Assembly: GCA_018672475.1 (NCBI GenBank)
Contig: JABHFS010000025.1
Coordinates: 1 to 41,409 of the forward strand
DNA: 41,409 bases
Source: Gemmatimonadota bacterium
GTDB taxonomy: Bacteria > Latescibacterota > UBA2968 > UBA8231
Direction of reading: 5' to 3'
Shown here: positions 15,042 through 23,340 of the stretch, piece after piece
How the letters are laid out: every line of letters begins with the position of its first letter
Position numbering within the stretch: position 1 is the first letter of the stretch
Program-made: the position numbers and the translations under genes
The notes under the pieces: generated by a model
The model's input: the letters and a program-made list of their open reading frames with translations, nothing else
What the model was told of the DNA's origin: nothing
Database searches by the model: none

Positions 15042-16310
15042 ATGCGCATTACCGATATCGAAGTCCATTTGATCTGCCCGCCCTATTGCGACTTCAACGC
15101 CCTGCAACTGGCTCGCTATCACGGCGCCTGGATACAGCGCCGCGCCATCTACGTGGTGCACACCGACGACGGGCTCGAAGGCCTTGGCGAATCCATCGGC
15201 CACGGCCCGGAGGTGGATGTACTGCGCGAAAAATACATCGCTACCTCGCCCTTCGACTGGCTCAACGACGAATCCAACCTGGCGATGAATATGGCCTGCT
15301 ACGACTTGATGGGGAAAAAACTCGGCCTGCCCGCCTGGAAGCTGATCGGCCCCCAATACCGCGCGTGGATTCCTGTCGCCGCCTGGACCGTGGCACAGCA
15401 ACCGCAAGCCATGGCCGAAGAAGTGCGCCAGGCCGCCGCCAAGGGCTACCATTGGATCAAATACCACGTCGACGAAATGCAGGATGTCATCGCGCAAACC
15501 GAGGCCATGCAGCAAGCCGCTCCGCCACACTTCAAGGTCCACTATGATTTCAACGCCAACTCCAACTACTACACCATGCGCCCCATCCTCGACGAACTGC
15601 TCAAATTCCCCATCGCAGGGCGCTTCGAAGACGTGGTGCAGGGCACCGACGAAGATGCCTACCGCATGCTGCGCGAGCAATGTCCGCTGCCGATCATCGG
15701 CCACCACGTCCCACGCGAAGCCATGAGCAAACGCTATGTCGACGGCACCATGGCCGGCCACGCCCCCATCGGCAACGCGGTAAAAGACGCCGCCGTCGCC
15801 GAGCGCATGAATATGCCACTGATGTACCAACAGACCGGCGGCACCATCAACCAAGCCTTCTTAGCACACGAGGTCGCCGTCTTTAAAATGGCGACGATCG
15901 ATCACGTCAACGGCTGTCATTTATGGAGCGAGGACGTCGTAAAAGAGAAGATGCCCGTAGTCGACGGCAGCGTCGCCGTGCCGAACGGGCCGGGCCTGGG
16001 TGTTGAACTGGACCGGGAAAAACTCGCACGGTGGACCGACACCTCTCCTGTCGACAAAGGCCGTTTCCTGATCCGCATCCACTCCGCCGGCGGCCCGACC
16101 GCCTATGTCCGCCACGATCCCGAGCCCGCCGGCTCTGCCGATAATCTGCGCTACCACGAACGGTTGCACGGCCAGAGTATTCCCGGCCGACCCGCATCCT
16201 ACGCCAACCCGCTAACCAGCGAATTCTGGGACGCGGAAAAAGACCCCGAACACTTCGAAGACCTATGGCAGGCCACCGCTGATGGCCCGATTTGGAAAGA
16301 GGAACGCTAA
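15042..16310 (+). CDS. Mandelate racemase/muconate lactonizing enzyme family protein
   Basis: A 422-aa enolase-superfamily protein with an N-terminal capping domain (residues ~1-105, with a D-D-G-L-E-G-L-G-E-S motif) and a TIM barrel. Expected catalytic positions: K-Y-H at 140-142 where K-x-K is usual, D169 (HYDFNAN), E196 (RFEDVV), and G-H-H at 220-222 where the third metal-binding Glu/Asp normally stands. The barrel then continues with a T-G-G-T-I segment. Members abstract a proton alpha to a carboxylate of a sugar acid (dehydratases, epimerases). The altered third ligand and K-x-H make the reaction uncertain. It sits between two PhyH genes with 3-bp and 0-bp gaps. Confidence 0.8.
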   Translation: MRITDIEVHLICPPYCDFNALQLARYHGAWIQRRAIYVVHTDDGLEGLGESIGHGPEVDVLREKYIATSPFDWLNDESNLAMNMACYDLMGKKLGLPAWKLIGPQYRAWIPVAAWTVAQQPQAMAEEVRQAAAKGYHWIKYHVDEMQDVIAQTEAMQQAAPPHFKVHYDFNANSNYYTMRPILDELLKFPIAGRFEDVVQGTDEDAYRMLREQCPLPIIGHHVPREAMSKRYVDGTMAGHAPIGNAVKDAAVAERMNMPLMYQQTGGTINQAFLAHEVAVFKMATIDHVNGCHLWSEDVVKEKMPVVDGSVAVPNGPGLGVELDREKLARWTDTSPVDKGRFLIRIHSAGGPTAYVRHDPEPAGSADNLRYHERLHGQSIPGRPASYANPLTSEFWDAEKDPEHFEDLWQATADGPIWKEER

Positions 16311-17120
16311 ATGAACGAAGACGAAAAATACCTATTCGACATCAACGGCTATATCGTCGTCCGCGACGCCCTATCAAAAGAAGATATCGCCCTATGCAAT
16401 GAAGCCATCGACCAACATACAGGCCAAATCCGCGAGCGCACCGGCAAACTCACGCTTGCCGGCGGCTCGAAAGCCCTTGAAGGCACGACCGGCCGCGGCG
16501 ACCTGGGCGGCGCCTTGACCTGGCCGGAACCCTATGGCCAGCCCTTCCGCAATATGCTCGACAATCGCAAAGTCGCCCCCTACCTGCATACGATCTTAGG
16601 CGAGGGGTTCCGCCTCGACCACAATTTGGGCATCATCACCATGCGCAAAGGCGCCGAAGGCCACACCATGCACGGCTCGTCCGGCCCCGGTTTCGACCGC
16701 CACCAGTACTATATTTTTAAAGATGGCAAGATGCACAATGGCCTGACCGTCGCCGCCTACCAACTCGCCGATGTCAACGAAGGCGACGGCGGTTTCTGCT
16801 TGGTGCCGGGCAGCCACAAAGGCAATTATCCCTGTCCGACCACCCTGCGCCGCGGTGAAGCCTACAGCGAATTCGTCAAACCCATCACCTGCAAGGCCGG
16901 CGATTGCATCATCTTCACCGAAGCCACCACCCACGGCACCCTACCCTGGACCGGTGAGCAAGACCGCCGCACCGCACTCTTTCGCTTCTCACCGGGCAAC
17001 CTCGCCTACGTGCCACACAACTGGTCCGAAGAAATGCTTGCACTCATGAACGACGAGCAGCGCAAAGTCTGCGAACCACCTTATCATTCGCGACTCGACC
17101 GGCCGGTGCTCGACCTATAA
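16311..17120 (+). CDS. PhyH-family protein lacking a canonical H-x-D motif
   Basis: A 269-aa PhyH-fold protein: D-I-N-G-Y-I-V-V-R-D at the N-terminus, E-G-D-G-G-F-C-L-V-P-G-S-H-K near 157-170, distal His208 (TTHGTL) and R219/R220. Where H-x-D is expected the sequence reads M-H-G-S-S-G (120-125), so the iron-binding Asp is absent; a D-R-H lies at 129-131. This M/L-H-G-type subgroup is, from memory, common in planctomycete and Poribacteria-like genomes, and its metal chemistry is unclear to me. The ATG follows the upstream TAA directly (0 bp gap), so it is translationally coupled to the enolase-superfamily gene. Oxygenase activity is inferred from fold only. Confidence 0.78.
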   Translation: MNEDEKYLFDINGYIVVRDALSKEDIALCNEAIDQHTGQIRERTGKLTLAGGSKALEGTTGRGDLGGALTWPEPYGQPFRNMLDNRKVAPYLHTILGEGFRLDHNLGIITMRKGAEGHTMHGSSGPGFDRHQYYIFKDGKMHNGLTVAAYQLADVNEGDGGFCLVPGSHKGNYPCPTTLRRGEAYSEFVKPITCKAGDCIIFTEATTHGTLPWTGEQDRRTALFRFSPGNLAYVPHNWSEEMLALMNDEQRKVCEPPYHSRLDRPVLDL

Positions 17121-17211
17121 TAAAAAGGCTTGCCCGGAGCGACTTTCTCAATGGCCTCGCAGCGCACCGGCAGAGAAGCAACTTAATTGCTACAAAATCG
17201 CACTAAAGCTG

Positions 17212-17230
17212 GGGCGATTAGCTCGCTGGG
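17212..17230 (+). other. tRNA-Val-like 5' fragment
   Basis: GGGCGATTAGCTCGCTGGG resembles the first ~20 bases of many bacterial tRNA-Val genes, with one base missing in the D loop. The rest of a tRNA (anticodon and T arms) does not follow. It lies in the 126-bp gap between the convergent genes ending at 17120 and 17247. It may be a leftover of an integration site or chance. Confidence 0.2.
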
Positions 17231-17246
17231 CTATCTGAATATGCCC

Positions 17247-19586
17247 CTAATAGACCAGCGCGACCGGACGCACGACCACGCCCTGACCGCTTGATGCACC
17301 GAGATCAATATGACAAAGATAAATCCCGGGTGGCGCCATCTGCCCTTGAATGTCGCCACCGGTCCACTCGTAAGTGGCTGTTTCACCCACTGCCCCCACG
17401 AGTTCGGCCACCTCGCGTCCCGCCAAATCGAAAATCCGCACCCTCGCCACCGTCTCGACCTTGAACACCACAAAACGAATCTGCACCACGTCGTTGATAC
17501 CGTCGCCATTGGGCGTAAAAGCAGCCGGTGCGATCTCCAGATCTCCGATCAGTCGGTCGCTGCCAACTAGGCCCGGAAGATGCACCACATTCGCACGGCG
17601 TTCGGCCACCTCCACCGACTGCCAGAGACCGGGTCGTTGCCCATCGCCAAGATGCAAACTGAAAACGGTGGCATTGCGCAATACCCGCGACGTGAAACTG
17701 ACTTCGAGCGAGTCGCCTGCAACCCGCTGACGCAACGATACAAAGAGTGAATCGCCGTCGAGCGCAACCTGGTCGGGAACAACTACCTCGCCGCCAACCC
17801 GTACCTCCACTTGCCCCGCGCCCACCAGGCCGCCCGGGGCGACCAAGCGCAGCCGGTCAAAACCGCTGTCGCCAACCTCGACGCTCGGCCACAGCGTATA
17901 GGTAAAACGCGTATCCTCGTTGGGCATCGCCTCCCGCGGCAGAATCCGCCCCTTGGCCTCGGTCACCAGCGCCTCTTCGAATTCTATCGATAGCGAGCGC
18001 AACAAGGGAGCAACCTCGGGGTCATCAGTCGAAAGCAGCGCTTCCAACTGGACAAAATGCCGAGGGCTCTCCGATTGGAACGCTTCCCCGGAGACCTGGT
18101 AGACATTGCTCCACTCGCCCCAGTCCTCACCCACCACCAGTGCCGTATCCACCGCGCCGCGCAAGACCTTTGGCGAACCGATCCATTTCTCCTCGGTGAT
18201 CTCTTCGCCGATCTTGTTGTGGAAAGTGAATTCCTCACTCAGCGAAATGCCCGAGCGCGAGCGCAACTGCATCCGTGTTTTCGCCGGCAGATCCGCCTGC
18301 CACGACAAGCTCTTGATCGCCTTCGCACGACCGTCGCCGACAATCTCACCCAAATCGATAAAGCCCGATCTTAGCACCACCTGCGCCGGGTAGCCCGGCG
18401 AGAACAGCATCAACTCCGCCGGCCGCGAATGCCACTCCGCCGACGTTAAGAAGCCGTGCCAGAACAGATAGCGAATCTTGCGCGGCTTGAAGAGATAGCG
18501 ATAGTGCCGCTCCGGCACATGAAAGGGGGCTTCTTCGTTCCCGTGCGCCACCAGCCTGGCATAGTCCACCTCGGCCGAGGCCGTACGCTGGCCGTCCGAA
18601 AACAAAAAGGCGAAACCCGTACCCCCATTGCGAACAGAAGAGCCCGAGGCCCCTTCGCCAGGGTCGTTGAAATAGAGAAATATTTCGTCGAGCCAGAATT
18701 GCGCGCCCAAGTCAAACTCCCACCATAGACCTTCGCCTTTCCAACCGGTAGTCGCCCGATAGGTGGTAAACTTATTGGCATAGGTATTCATATCGCCGTC
18801 GACCAGACCGGGAATATCGCGCACGACCAAGCCGGTTGCGAAAGTACCACCCTGCTGCAACAGCCCAAGGCTGACATTGTCGCCGACCGAACGCACTTCG
18901 ACTTCGGCCAAGGCCGCATCCGGGCTTTGTTCGTCGACACCGATGCGGATATACTGGAAGGTGCGAAACAGTGAAGCAGCCTCCAGATCGATATCGAGCC
19001 CAACATCAAGCACGCGCGTAGTGTCCTTACGACCGCTCAGCCCGATACAAATCTCCGTCGACTCGTTCGGCAGGGTGGTCTGATAAACCGACTCGAATTT
19101 AAACAGGTCGTTGCGACCATTGATCGACGACCCGGTGGCCACATAGACCGTAAACTGCCGCAAAGGTCGCGCGCCCTCCTGATCGGGAAAACGCAAACGC
19201 AACTCCTGCGCCAGGACCGCCCGACCCAAATCGATTTCAAGCTCCCACTTCGCCAGCGGATCGGCTTCATCTGGTCGCCAGAAGGTACTTGTATCGCCGT
19301 CGATGGCATGGAAGGCGTCGTCCGGATTCGACCCGACCCTCCAGATCCCCCCTTGCACCTGCTTTTTTTCCAAGGTATCGTGGAAAAAATCGCCGGCATT
19401 GCGCACCGGGTCGATATTCTTGCGAAACTTTACCAACTCCAGGTGTCCCGACGCGTTGGCACGCACTAGATTCTGCGGGATCTGCCAAGTCGCCCATTCC
19501 GCTTCGCTGTCGAAGGTGAAGACTGCGGCGTTGAGCTGCACAGCCGCGGCTAACGAGAGACAAATGCATAAAAAACGGGTCAACAT
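17247..19586 (-). CDS. Large secreted protein with discoidin-like domains and FlgD/CHU_C-type C-terminus
   Basis: A 779-aa exported protein. The signal peptide is M-L-T-R-F-L... ending near residue 20 (LNA). Two stretches resemble F5/8 type C (discoidin) carbohydrate-binding domains: around 60-195 (HAIDGDTSTFWRPDE) and 210-350 (LVDGDMNTYANK, WWEFDLGAQF). A middle beta-rich part is unassigned. From about residue 686 comes F-T-P-N-G-D-G-I-N-D-V-V and a FlgD-Ig-like fold with a G-I-Y-L turn. It ends R-P-V-A-L-V-Y. The AGGAGG site before the ATG at 19586 fixes the start; a longer frame to 19841 runs inside the upstream gene. It lies 10 bp after its paralogue in a two-gene operon, probably cell-surface or secreted polysaccharide-binding. 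Confidence 0.75.
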   Translation of the reverse strand: MLTRFLCICLSLAAAVQLNAAVFTFDSEAEWATWQIPQNLVRANASGHLELVKFRKNIDPVRNAGDFFHDTLEKKQVQGGIWRVGSNPDDAFHAIDGDTSTFWRPDEADPLAKWELEIDLGRAVLAQELRLRFPDQEGARPLRQFTVYVATGSSINGRNDLFKFESVYQTTLPNESTEICIGLSGRKDTTRVLDVGLDIDLEAASLFRTFQYIRIGVDEQSPDAALAEVEVRSVGDNVSLGLLQQGGTFATGLVVRDIPGLVDGDMNTYANKFTTYRATTGWKGEGLWWEFDLGAQFWLDEIFLYFNDPGEGASGSSVRNGGTGFAFLFSDGQRTASAEVDYARLVAHGNEEAPFHVPERHYRYLFKPRKIRYLFWHGFLTSAEWHSRPAELMLFSPGYPAQVVLRSGFIDLGEIVGDGRAKAIKSLSWQADLPAKTRMQLRSRSGISLSEEFTFHNKIGEEITEEKWIGSPKVLRGAVDTALVVGEDWGEWSNVYQVSGEAFQSESPRHFVQLEALLSTDDPEVAPLLRSLSIEFEEALVTEAKGRILPREAMPNEDTRFTYTLWPSVEVGDSGFDRLRLVAPGGLVGAGQVEVRVGGEVVVPDQVALDGDSLFVSLRQRVAGDSLEVSFTSRVLRNATVFSLHLGDGQRPGLWQSVEVAERRANVVHLPGLVGSDRLIGDLEIAPAAFTPNGDGINDVVQIRFVVFKVETVARVRIFDLAGREVAELVGAVGETATYEWTGGDIQGQMAPPGIYLCHIDLGASSGQGVVVRPVALVY

Positions 19587-19596
19587 CCTCTGCCTC

Positions 19597-21600
19597 CTAG
19601 TAGGCGACACCAACGGGCCGCAAATTGCGAATGCTCTTGAATTCTGCCTTGAGCTCGACATCGAGCAGGTAGAGCCCGGGAGCCAATAGCAAGCCTTGCT
19701 CATCCCGGCCATCCCAAAAAGCCTGCTGTGGACCAGCACCCTGCATCCCGACCTCGATCCGCGCCCGCCGCTGTCCCTGCAAATCGTAAACATTGAGCAG
19801 CACCGGGACCGGGGCCGGCAGCAGGAAGAGCTCGTAGTCAACCTTTAAAAGGTCATTAACGCCGTCGCCATTGGGCGTGACGACGCCGGAAGACACCTGC
19901 AACTGCTGAATAAAATCGGGTTTCGCCCCCTCGCCACCGAGCACCCGCAAGCTATTGGTCGAAACCATCGCGCCGGCATCACCTGGCTCAACCGGCTGCG
20001 GTAAGCTACCCGCCGCCGCCGCGAACACCTCACTGGAGAAGGTCGTAGCGTGTAGAAAGACCTCCGCGTCGAAGACTACCCTGAACGGCTGGTTCGAAGT
20101 GCTCGTTATCTTGTACGGCAAATGCACTTCCAACTCGCCGTCGCCCTCGACCACCGAGCGCGGTTCGACCGTCGCGAAGGGTTCGCCCATTTCGAGCCGC
20201 ATGAAACGCGGTCGGCTGCCGGTGCGAATCCGCACTCCGTCAAAACCGCCCTGGGCCGCGTTGGCGAACGAAGCCCGCACATCGTAGACGAACTGCTCCT
20301 GCTGGCCCAACGCGACCTGGGTAAACCCCCGCGCGGGTTGCTGGTCAGCTAGCCGCGCGACTTCGCCGACGATTCGATCGGCCAGCGGCGATGAGGTTTC
20401 GATCCACAGTGAATCGAGCTCGACCCAATCGTTAAAGGCTCGGCTCTGCAAGGTGATCTGCAATTGCACGAACGAACCGTTGCGCAAATCCAACCGCGTG
20501 CCCGACTCGCGAGTCTGGCTCGACCAGAACGACCAGTTGTCATTGTCGTAAGCGATCGAGGCGCGAATACCGGGCTGCTGGTCGATCTGCAGAATGCCCT
20601 CGGTCTCGGGTAGGCGCAACTCATGCTCGTAATGTTCCCGCGTCACCGAGAACTCCTTGCCCGAATCGGTGTATTCGTGATAGATGTTGGGGTCGGCATC
20701 CCGTCCCACCCGCACCTCGACCTCGACCCAAGCATCGGCGTCTGCTACTTCCACCGGCAGGCCGTCGACCATTCGCATACCCCTCGCCGACCATCCCAGA
20801 CGGCCAAAATTAACCTCCTGATCCAATTCGAGGATCTTACTGAGATAAACGACCCGTTTCGGCACGCCGCTCCCCTTGAGCAAGAACTCGGCGATGGTCC
20901 CACGCACCGCGTTGCTATCAGTCGTCCGCTGCTCGTCGAGCACCGAGCTTTTGCGCAGATAACGCACAAAACGCACATACTGGTGCGGGAATTGAATCTC
21001 GACTTCCGACTCGAAATTGATCGGCACATCGGCAATGAGATTTCCCAAACTGCTGTAGTCCGACTGCGCCAGGACTTCGGTCGCATCAGCGGCGACACTC
21101 ACCTCAAAGGCCGGCACCGGATCCTGATTGAGCGGGATGCCGTCCGAACGCGTGCCCTCGGTCGGTGTCACAAAACCGAAACTCGTAGCCGGCACCGGCA
21201 CTCCGATGTCAAAGGTCCAATATCCGCCGCGGGCGGTATTATACGTGCTGCGTGCCCCGTCGACATAAAACTGACTGACGAAATAGGAAGTCGCATTGAC
21301 ATTGGTGCCGTTGCCGGTCCACAACCGCGGCTGATGCCCGTCCAGATAGCCCAACTCGCGCGGGTTAATCAATTCGGACCACCCCGTTACCGCCAAGAAC
21401 ATATTCTCGGTCTCGTCGAAGAATACGGGCCGTATTCGATTGACCTGCTCATCGACCTCGATCAAAACCCGCGTAGTATCGCTCTCCTGCCAAGCCAAAC
21501 CACCGCCGCCAATTTGCCACAACGAGATTTGCGCATCGGCCCCACCGATAAATATCAACGGCACTAACAAGGTTGAGAAAATATATCTCGACAAAGGCAT
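19597..21600 (-). CDS. Large secreted protein with FlgD/CHU_C-type C-terminus
   Basis: A 667-aa exported protein starting M-P-L-S-R-Y with a hydrophobic segment and cleavage near G-A-D-A-Q (residue ~24). The N-terminal ~250 residues (GGGGLAWQES onward, with Y-W-T-F-D-I-G-V) resemble discoidin-like beta sandwiches; the centre is unassigned beta-rich sequence. From about residue 570 it has V-V-T-P-N-G-D-G-V-N-D and a FlgD-Ig-like module with A-P-G-L-Y-L-L-D, ending R-P-V-G-V-A-Y. I chose the ATG at 21600 because the signal peptide begins there; the open frame to 21735 adds 45 residues without homology. It is the upstream gene of a tandem pair with the similar protein at 17247. Confidence 0.72.
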   Translation of the reverse strand: MPLSRYIFSTLLVPLIFIGGADAQISLWQIGGGGLAWQESDTTRVLIEVDEQVNRIRPVFFDETENMFLAVTGWSELINPRELGYLDGHQPRLWTGNGTNVNATSYFVSQFYVDGARSTYNTARGGYWTFDIGVPVPATSFGFVTPTEGTRSDGIPLNQDPVPAFEVSVAADATEVLAQSDYSSLGNLIADVPINFESEVEIQFPHQYVRFVRYLRKSSVLDEQRTTDSNAVRGTIAEFLLKGSGVPKRVVYLSKILELDQEVNFGRLGWSARGMRMVDGLPVEVADADAWVEVEVRVGRDADPNIYHEYTDSGKEFSVTREHYEHELRLPETEGILQIDQQPGIRASIAYDNDNWSFWSSQTRESGTRLDLRNGSFVQLQITLQSRAFNDWVELDSLWIETSSPLADRIVGEVARLADQQPARGFTQVALGQQEQFVYDVRASFANAAQGGFDGVRIRTGSRPRFMRLEMGEPFATVEPRSVVEGDGELEVHLPYKITSTSNQPFRVVFDAEVFLHATTFSSEVFAAAAGSLPQPVEPGDAGAMVSTNSLRVLGGEGAKPDFIQQLQVSSGVVTPNGDGVNDLLKVDYELFLLPAPVPVLLNVYDLQGQRRARIEVGMQGAGPQQAFWDGRDEQGLLLAPGLYLLDVELKAEFKSIRNLRPVGVAY

Positions 21601-21770
21601 TTTGAGGTCCAATCGGCTTAAACACTTACGTTTATCAGGGCGACTAGCGTGTTTAATATATTCTATTCGCCGGAGCCAATCCAAACAGGGCGTATTGACG
21701 CCAACCCACCGCAACCCCTTTATATACGCCTGCAATCATAATAATAATCTTCACAAGGAGCACGATTAAG

Positions 21771-22496
21771 ATGGGAAAACTAGGTTATAACGACACACCG
21801 ATGCTGCGCGACTCGCCTTATTGTGTGCACGACGACCGCCGACCCGCCCCCACCGTCGTAACCTCCGGCAGCGAAAATAGCCGGCCCTCCGACGCGGTAG
21901 TGCTCTTCGACGGGACCGATTTGAGTGGCTGGCAGTCGGCCAAGGGCGGCGATGCCAAGTGGAAAGTCGTCGACGGCTATATGGAAGTCGAACCCAAGAC
22001 CGGGGATATCGTCAGCGTCGAACGCTTCGGCGACGTCCAGTACCACCTCGAATTTGCCTGCCCGGCCGAAGTAAAAGGCGACAGCCAGGGGCGCGGCAAT
22101 AGCGGCGTCTTCCTGATGGGCCTCTACGAAATTCAAGTGCTCGACGGCTACGACAATCCAACCTACGCCGATGGCATCACCGCTTCGGTCTACGGCGAGT
22201 ACCCACCGCTGGTCAATGCCTGCCGCCCCCCTGGTGAATGGCAGACCTACGACATTTTTTGGACCGCACCGCGTTTTAGCGGGGTCGACCTGGTCAGTCC
22301 GGCCTATCTCACCTTAGTGCACAATGGCGTTCTCGTGCATCACCATGTCGAGGTAATGGGCCCCACGGGCCATCGCAATGTCTATCGCTACGAGGCCCAC
22401 CCCCCCGCAGGTCCCCTCAAATTGCAAGACCATGGCGACTTGGTCCGCTTCCGCAATATCTGGGCACGCCCCTTAAAAGGCTACGACGAAGCCTAA
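21771..22496 (+). CDS. DUF1080 (3-keto-disaccharide hydrolase-like) protein
   Basis: A 241-aa protein with the DUF1080/concanavalin-like beta-sandwich signature: V-V-L-F-D-G-T-D-L-S-G-W near residues 43-54, W-K-V-V-D-G-Y-M-E-V, the R-G-N-S-G-V-F-L segment, Y-E-I-Q-V-L-D and the P-G-E-W-Q-T-Y-D-I-F motif. The family includes 3-keto-disaccharide hydrolases and many secreted proteins that probably bind or cleave glycans; this copy has no signal peptide, so it appears cytoplasmic. The AAGGAG site before the ATG supports the start. It is divergent from the secreted pair at 17.2-21.6 kb, and a strong hairpin terminator follows 21 bp after its stop. Confidence 0.85.
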   Translation: MGKLGYNDTPMLRDSPYCVHDDRRPAPTVVTSGSENSRPSDAVVLFDGTDLSGWQSAKGGDAKWKVVDGYMEVEPKTGDIVSVERFGDVQYHLEFACPAEVKGDSQGRGNSGVFLMGLYEIQVLDGYDNPTYADGITASVYGEYPPLVNACRPPGEWQTYDIFWTAPRFSGVDLVSPAYLTLVHNGVLVHHHVEVMGPTGHRNVYRYEAHPPAGPLKLQDHGDLVRFRNIWARPLKGYDEA

Positions 22497-22517
22497 GACA
22501 CTAATATATTTTTTATC

Positions 22518-22560
22518 ATAAGGCCCTATTCAAAACATCGAATAGGGCCTTATGTTATTT
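22518..22560 (+). terminator. Hairpin terminator after the DUF1080 gene
   Basis: A perfect 14-bp inverted repeat (ATAAGGCCCTATTC at 22518-22531 and its complement at 22540-22553) encloses an 8-base loop and is followed by a T-rich stretch (GTTATTT). It begins 21 bp after the TAA of the DUF1080 gene. Confidence 0.75.
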
Positions 22561-22593
22561 ATAATCAATTATTTATACAATATAATAAAAATA

Positions 22594-22642
22594 TTGACTT
22601 ACCCCATCCTATGCCGTAACTTAAATTCCAATTATTTATAAT
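22594..22642 (+). promoter_or_regulatory. Candidate promoter region of the HTH-REC operon
   Basis: The AT-rich gap before the gene at 22704 holds TTGACT at 22594-22599 with TAACTT 17 bases on, and separately a perfect TATAAT at 22637-22642 lacking a good -35. Either could drive the operon. Confidence 0.3.
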
Positions 22643-22703
22643 TTTCCAAATTTTCCAAGTATAGTGCAGAATAATAGGCACTCTACAGAAAAAACGTGGA
22701 ATA

Positions 22704-23336
22704 ATGAGCAATACTAAGAAGATCCTAACCACTGGCGATATTGCCACTCATTGTCAAGTCTGCTATGAAACGGTGGCCAACTGGATCAAGAGTGACAAAC
22801 TCAAATCCTATCAGACCCCGGGTCGCCATCGCCGCATTCGCCTTGAGGACTTTATGGACTTTCTCGCGGAGCACGGCATGCCGCCGCTCACAGCCGAGGA
22901 ACCCAGCGCGCCAGCCGCCGACCCCAACAAGCGGCGCATCCTCGTCGTCGATGACGAACCCAGCATCCGCCGGCTAATAACCCGCTCCTTCGAACGCAAA
23001 AACGCCGCCCACGCCCTGTGCACCGCCGCCGACGGCTTCGAAGCCGGACTGCAGGTCGTCAAGTTCCGCCCCGATCTGATTATTCTCGATCTGATGATGC
23101 CCAATATCGATGGCTTCCGAGTCTGCCAACTCGTGCGCGCCAATCCCGAGACGCGGCATATCGGCATCTTGGTCATCACCGGCTATGCCGCCGAAGAAAA
23201 TGTCAAACGCGCCATGGAATGCGGCGCCGACTCGTGGATGGCCAAACCCTTTGATCCGAGCGAACTCATCCAGCAAGTCGAATCGATCCTCGCGGCAAGC
23301 GATAAACGCGCCAAAAACATCTCACTAACGGCCTGA
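22704..23336 (+). CDS. Response regulator with N-terminal excisionase-type HTH domain
   Basis: A 210-aa regulator with unusual order: a MerR/BldC/excisionase-type helix-turn-helix first (residues ~6-55: LTTGDIATHCQV, TVANWIKSDKL, T-P-G-R-H-R-R-I wing), a short Pro/Ala linker, then a full receiver domain from ~76. Receiver residues are all present: D83/D84, phospho-acceptor D129 (LIILDLMMP), T159 and K181 (AKPF). It should bind DNA and be switched by phosphorylation from a histidine kinase not present here. The next gene begins 4 bp after its stop, so both act together. GTGGA before the ATG is a modest ribosome site. Confidence 0.88.
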   Translation: MSNTKKILTTGDIATHCQVCYETVANWIKSDKLKSYQTPGRHRRIRLEDFMDFLAEHGMPPLTAEEPSAPAADPNKRRILVVDDEPSIRRLITRSFERKNAAHALCTAADGFEAGLQVVKFRPDLIILDLMMPNIDGFRVCQLVRANPETRHIGILVITGYAAEENVKRAMECGADSWMAKPFDPSELIQQVESILAASDKRAKNISLTA

Positions 23337-23340
23337 AGCC

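Noticed and set aside
15033..15854. 273-codon minus-strand ORF
   Set aside because: Antisense of the enolase-superfamily gene; Val/Gly/His-rich shadow without motifs.
20623..21567. 314-codon plus-strand ORF
   Set aside because: Antisense of the secreted protein at 19597; that protein has a signal peptide and C-terminal domain, this frame has neither.
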